64,000 bases of DNA from BMS3ABIN04 sp965554225 (GTDB lineage Bacteria > Bacteroidota > Ignavibacteria > Ignavibacteriales > Melioribacteraceae), in the NCBI GenBank assembly GCA_965554225.1, contig CBEVZC010000002.1, positions 3,433 to 67,432 of the forward strand, given 5' to 3'. Made by a program: the position numbers and the translations under genes. This document shows positions 62,375 to 64,000 of this stretch, piece after piece (position 1 is the first letter of the stretch; each line of letters begins with the position of its first letter). A model generated the notes under the pieces. The model did not search any database and had not been told where the DNA came from. It saw only the letters and a list, made by a program, of their open reading frames with translations.

Positions 62375-64000
62375 TTATGCTTTGTCTGTAACTGCTCCAT
62401 GAGTAGATTCAGATTTTTTTATACTAAAGAATTTAATTGCGCCTTCAACAGAAACCCAAACAACAGAAACCATAATAATTATATTCACGATTTCTAGCAA
62501 AACATTTCCTTTATCGCCATAAGTTGTTTCGTTAAGCCATAGAGCCCAAAAAGACATAACCAACATAAACACAGCCGGTATACCACTTACTAACCATTTC
62601 CAACCGCCTTTTTCACGTAGATAAACAGTAATAATAACAAGAGAAAGACCTGCTAAGGTTTGGTTGGTTGCACCAAATAAAGGCCAAAGATTTAATGCAC
62701 CCTTTCCGTTTGCACCGGATGAGAATATTAAGCCAAGAGCTAAAAGTACTACAACGGCTGTTGAAAAATAACGGTTCTTAAATGTTTTCGGGAAAGTTTC
62801 AGCCATTACATACCTTTGAATCCTTGTTGCTGTATCCAATGTAGTACCTGCAAAGGAAGCAACAAACACGCCCATAATAACAAGACCAATTTGCATTGGA
62901 ATACCAATTGCGCCAAGCATATTTGCCGAACCTTGAACAAAAGCACCAACTTTTGAGCCTAATCCGCCCATAGCTGCCCAGGACCCGTAATGATGTGTCC
63001 AAGCCGGGATCCCTGAAAATGTTTGTCCGCCCGCTGTAAAGCCCATACCAATACCGGCGGCAACAGCGATAATTACAAGAGTTGCTAATGAACCTTCCAG
63101 AAGCATAGAACCATAGCCGACAAAAACTGAATCGGATTCTTTACGTACTTGTTTAGAAGAAGTTCCGGATGATACTAAAGAATGCCAACCTGAAATAGCT
63201 CCGCATGCAATTGTAATAAACAAGAACGGCCATAGAGGAGGTGCGCCTGCCGGTGCAGATTGTGAAGCCGGTGCTACAATATGAAGGTTTCCGCCGAATG
63301 CAGCAAATAAAACTCCCAAAACCATCAATGCCATTGCAATCACTAACTCATGGGAGTTCATATAATCACGCGGCTGTAACAATTTTGTTACCGGCAATAC
63401 AGATGCAATAAATGCATAAGCCAGCAGAATAATTGACCATGATGCTATTGGAGATAATCCAAAAATAGTTGGCATTTCAAATGGAAGATATGCGCCAATA
63501 ATTACAGTTACATACATGGCTATTATTGCATAAATAGACCATTTAAGTAAATTGGCACCTTTTTGATAAACCATGTATCCGAGATACATAGCTATAGGAA
63601 TTTCAACCCACACAGGAAGAACTGCTCCCGGATAGTTTTTGAATATAATAGCCATTACTAAACCAAAAATGGCTACAATAATCCACAGTTCAAGAAATAC
63701 AACAAAGAAAAAGAAAATTTTAGTACGTCCATTAATATATTTAGCTGTAAATTCAGAAATAGATTTTCCTTTATTTCGCATAGAAATTATGAGTGTTCCA
63801 AAATCATGTACAGCACCCATAATTATTGAACCGAGGAAAATCCATAGCATGGCTGGTACCCAGCCCCAGATAATTGCTATCGCGGGACCTACTATTGGTC
63901 CTGTCCCCGCAATGGAAGTGAAGTGATGACCAAATATCACTTCTTTTTTTGTAGGTACAAAGTCAACACCGTCTTCTAGTTCAACAGAGGGGACTTTATT
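62375..64000 (-). CDS. cstA: Carbon starvation protein CstA (5' end beyond the window)
   Basis: Inner-membrane transporter linked to peptide or pyruvate uptake. The frame stays open to the window edge, reading DGVDFVPTKKEVIFGHHF upstream of 63940, which matches the conserved CstA block before GHHFTSIAGTGPIVGP. The gene is therefore truncated here and only about 541 codons are seen. Other family marks are GAVHDFGTLIISMRNKGKS and ISGWHSLVSSGTSSKQ. Roughly twelve hydrophobic segments follow to a charged cytoplasmic tail. The GTG at 63940 is not the true start. A terminator follows 21 bp after the stop. Confidence 0.95.
   Translation of the reverse strand, partial: NKVPSVELEDGVDFVPTKKEVIFGHHFTSIAGTGPIVGPAIAIIWGWVPAMLWIFLGSIIMGAVHDFGTLIISMRNKGKSISEFTAKYINGRTKIFFFFVVFLELWIIVAIFGLVMAIIFKNYPGAVLPVWVEIPIAMYLGYMVYQKGANLLKWSIYAIIAMYVTVIIGAYLPFEMPTIFGLSPIASWSIILLAYAFIASVLPVTKLLQPRDYMNSHELVIAMALMVLGVLFAAFGGNLHIVAPASQSAPAGAPPLWPFLFITIACGAISGWHSLVSSGTSSKQVRKESDSVFVGYGSMLLEGSLATLVIIAVAAGIGMGFTAGGQTFSGIPAWTHHYGSWAAMGGLGSKVGAFVQGSANMLGAIGIPMQIGLVIMGVFVASFAGTTLDTATRIQRYVMAETFPKTFKNRYFSTAVVVLLALGLIFSSGANGKGALNLWPLFGATNQTLAGLSLVIITVYLREKGGWKWLVSGIPAVFMLVMSFWALWLNETTYGDKGNVLLEIVNIIIMVSVVWVSVEGAIKFFSIKKSESTHGAVTDKA

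Noticed and set aside
1..64000. Search for tRNA, rRNA, insertion sequences, prophage or a defence island
   Set aside because: No T-loop-like, rRNA-like, transposase, integrase or restriction motifs seen; gene content is housekeeping and envelope-related throughout.

Overview
The window reads as chromosomal DNA from a low-GC, Gram-negative bacterium of the Bacteroidota/Chlorobiota/Ignavibacteriota (FCB) group. The best single clue is the C-terminal sorting domain containing NYPNPFNPST on three large exported proteins. That form of the type IX secretion (T9SS) signal is typical of Ignavibacteria and relatives. Many genes also have strong AAGGAGG-type ribosome binding sites, which is unlike most Bacteroidia. 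Assignment to Ignavibacteria is an inference; no rRNA or tRNA gene was seen. I found no insertion sequence, prophage or CRISPR array, so most of the window looks like ordinary core chromosome.

Layout: 41-6262 (minus) is a lipoprotein gene followed by two giant exported Asp-box beta-propeller proteins. 6495-10852 (plus) holds a proline aminopeptidase and an FAD/Fe-S D-2-hydroxyacid dehydrogenase. 10872-17245 (minus) is a complete suf iron-sulfur cluster operon (sufB-C-D-S, a DUF59 gene, a bacilliredoxin, an Rrf2 regulator) behind a candidate promoter/operator. 17679-19382 is a T9SS-exported FG-GAP propeller. 19508-22116 (minus) is rlmB, hisS and a lone PTS EIIA-type protein. 22453-25072 is an unassigned Rossmann protein coupled to a glutamate-racemase-like gene. 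25188-30768 holds a LOG protein, an esterase, an LD-carboxypeptidase and priA. 30956-32467 (minus) holds a YIP1 membrane protein and an XRE regulator with a frameshifted membrane partner.

32892-36506 is a tryptophanase gene followed by a DUF4905-like gene and the A and B members of the AmmeMemoRadiSam set. 37043-41569 has an MltF-type transglycosylase and a two-gene saccharopine pathway for lysine breakdown, colinear with the eukaryotic bifunctional AASS enzyme. 41794-45823 has a HAD phosphatase and a large propeller histidine kinase. 45844-47431 (minus) encodes an exported MsrA, a PagL-type lipid A deacylase and a small unknown protein. 47701-51260 holds a GH113-like protein with a degenerate peptidase-like N-terminal half, a second esterase and exonuclease III. 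51527-59508 is a bacterial alpha-2-macroglobulin with its usual partner PbpC. 59512-62247 (minus) is a compact cluster of a small membrane protein, a 97-residue unknown, an ArsA/Get3-like ATPase, a stand-alone DUF59 protein and NAD(P)HX epimerase. 62375-64000 is the 3' part of cstA, cut by the window edge.

The most promising places for something new are the ArsA-like/DUF59/small-protein cassette, the GH113 fusion, the Rossmann/racemase pair, the three-gene exported-propeller operon, and a roughly 140-bp dispersed repeat present twice (26954-27100 and 36614-36745). None can be called a proven new system from sequence alone.
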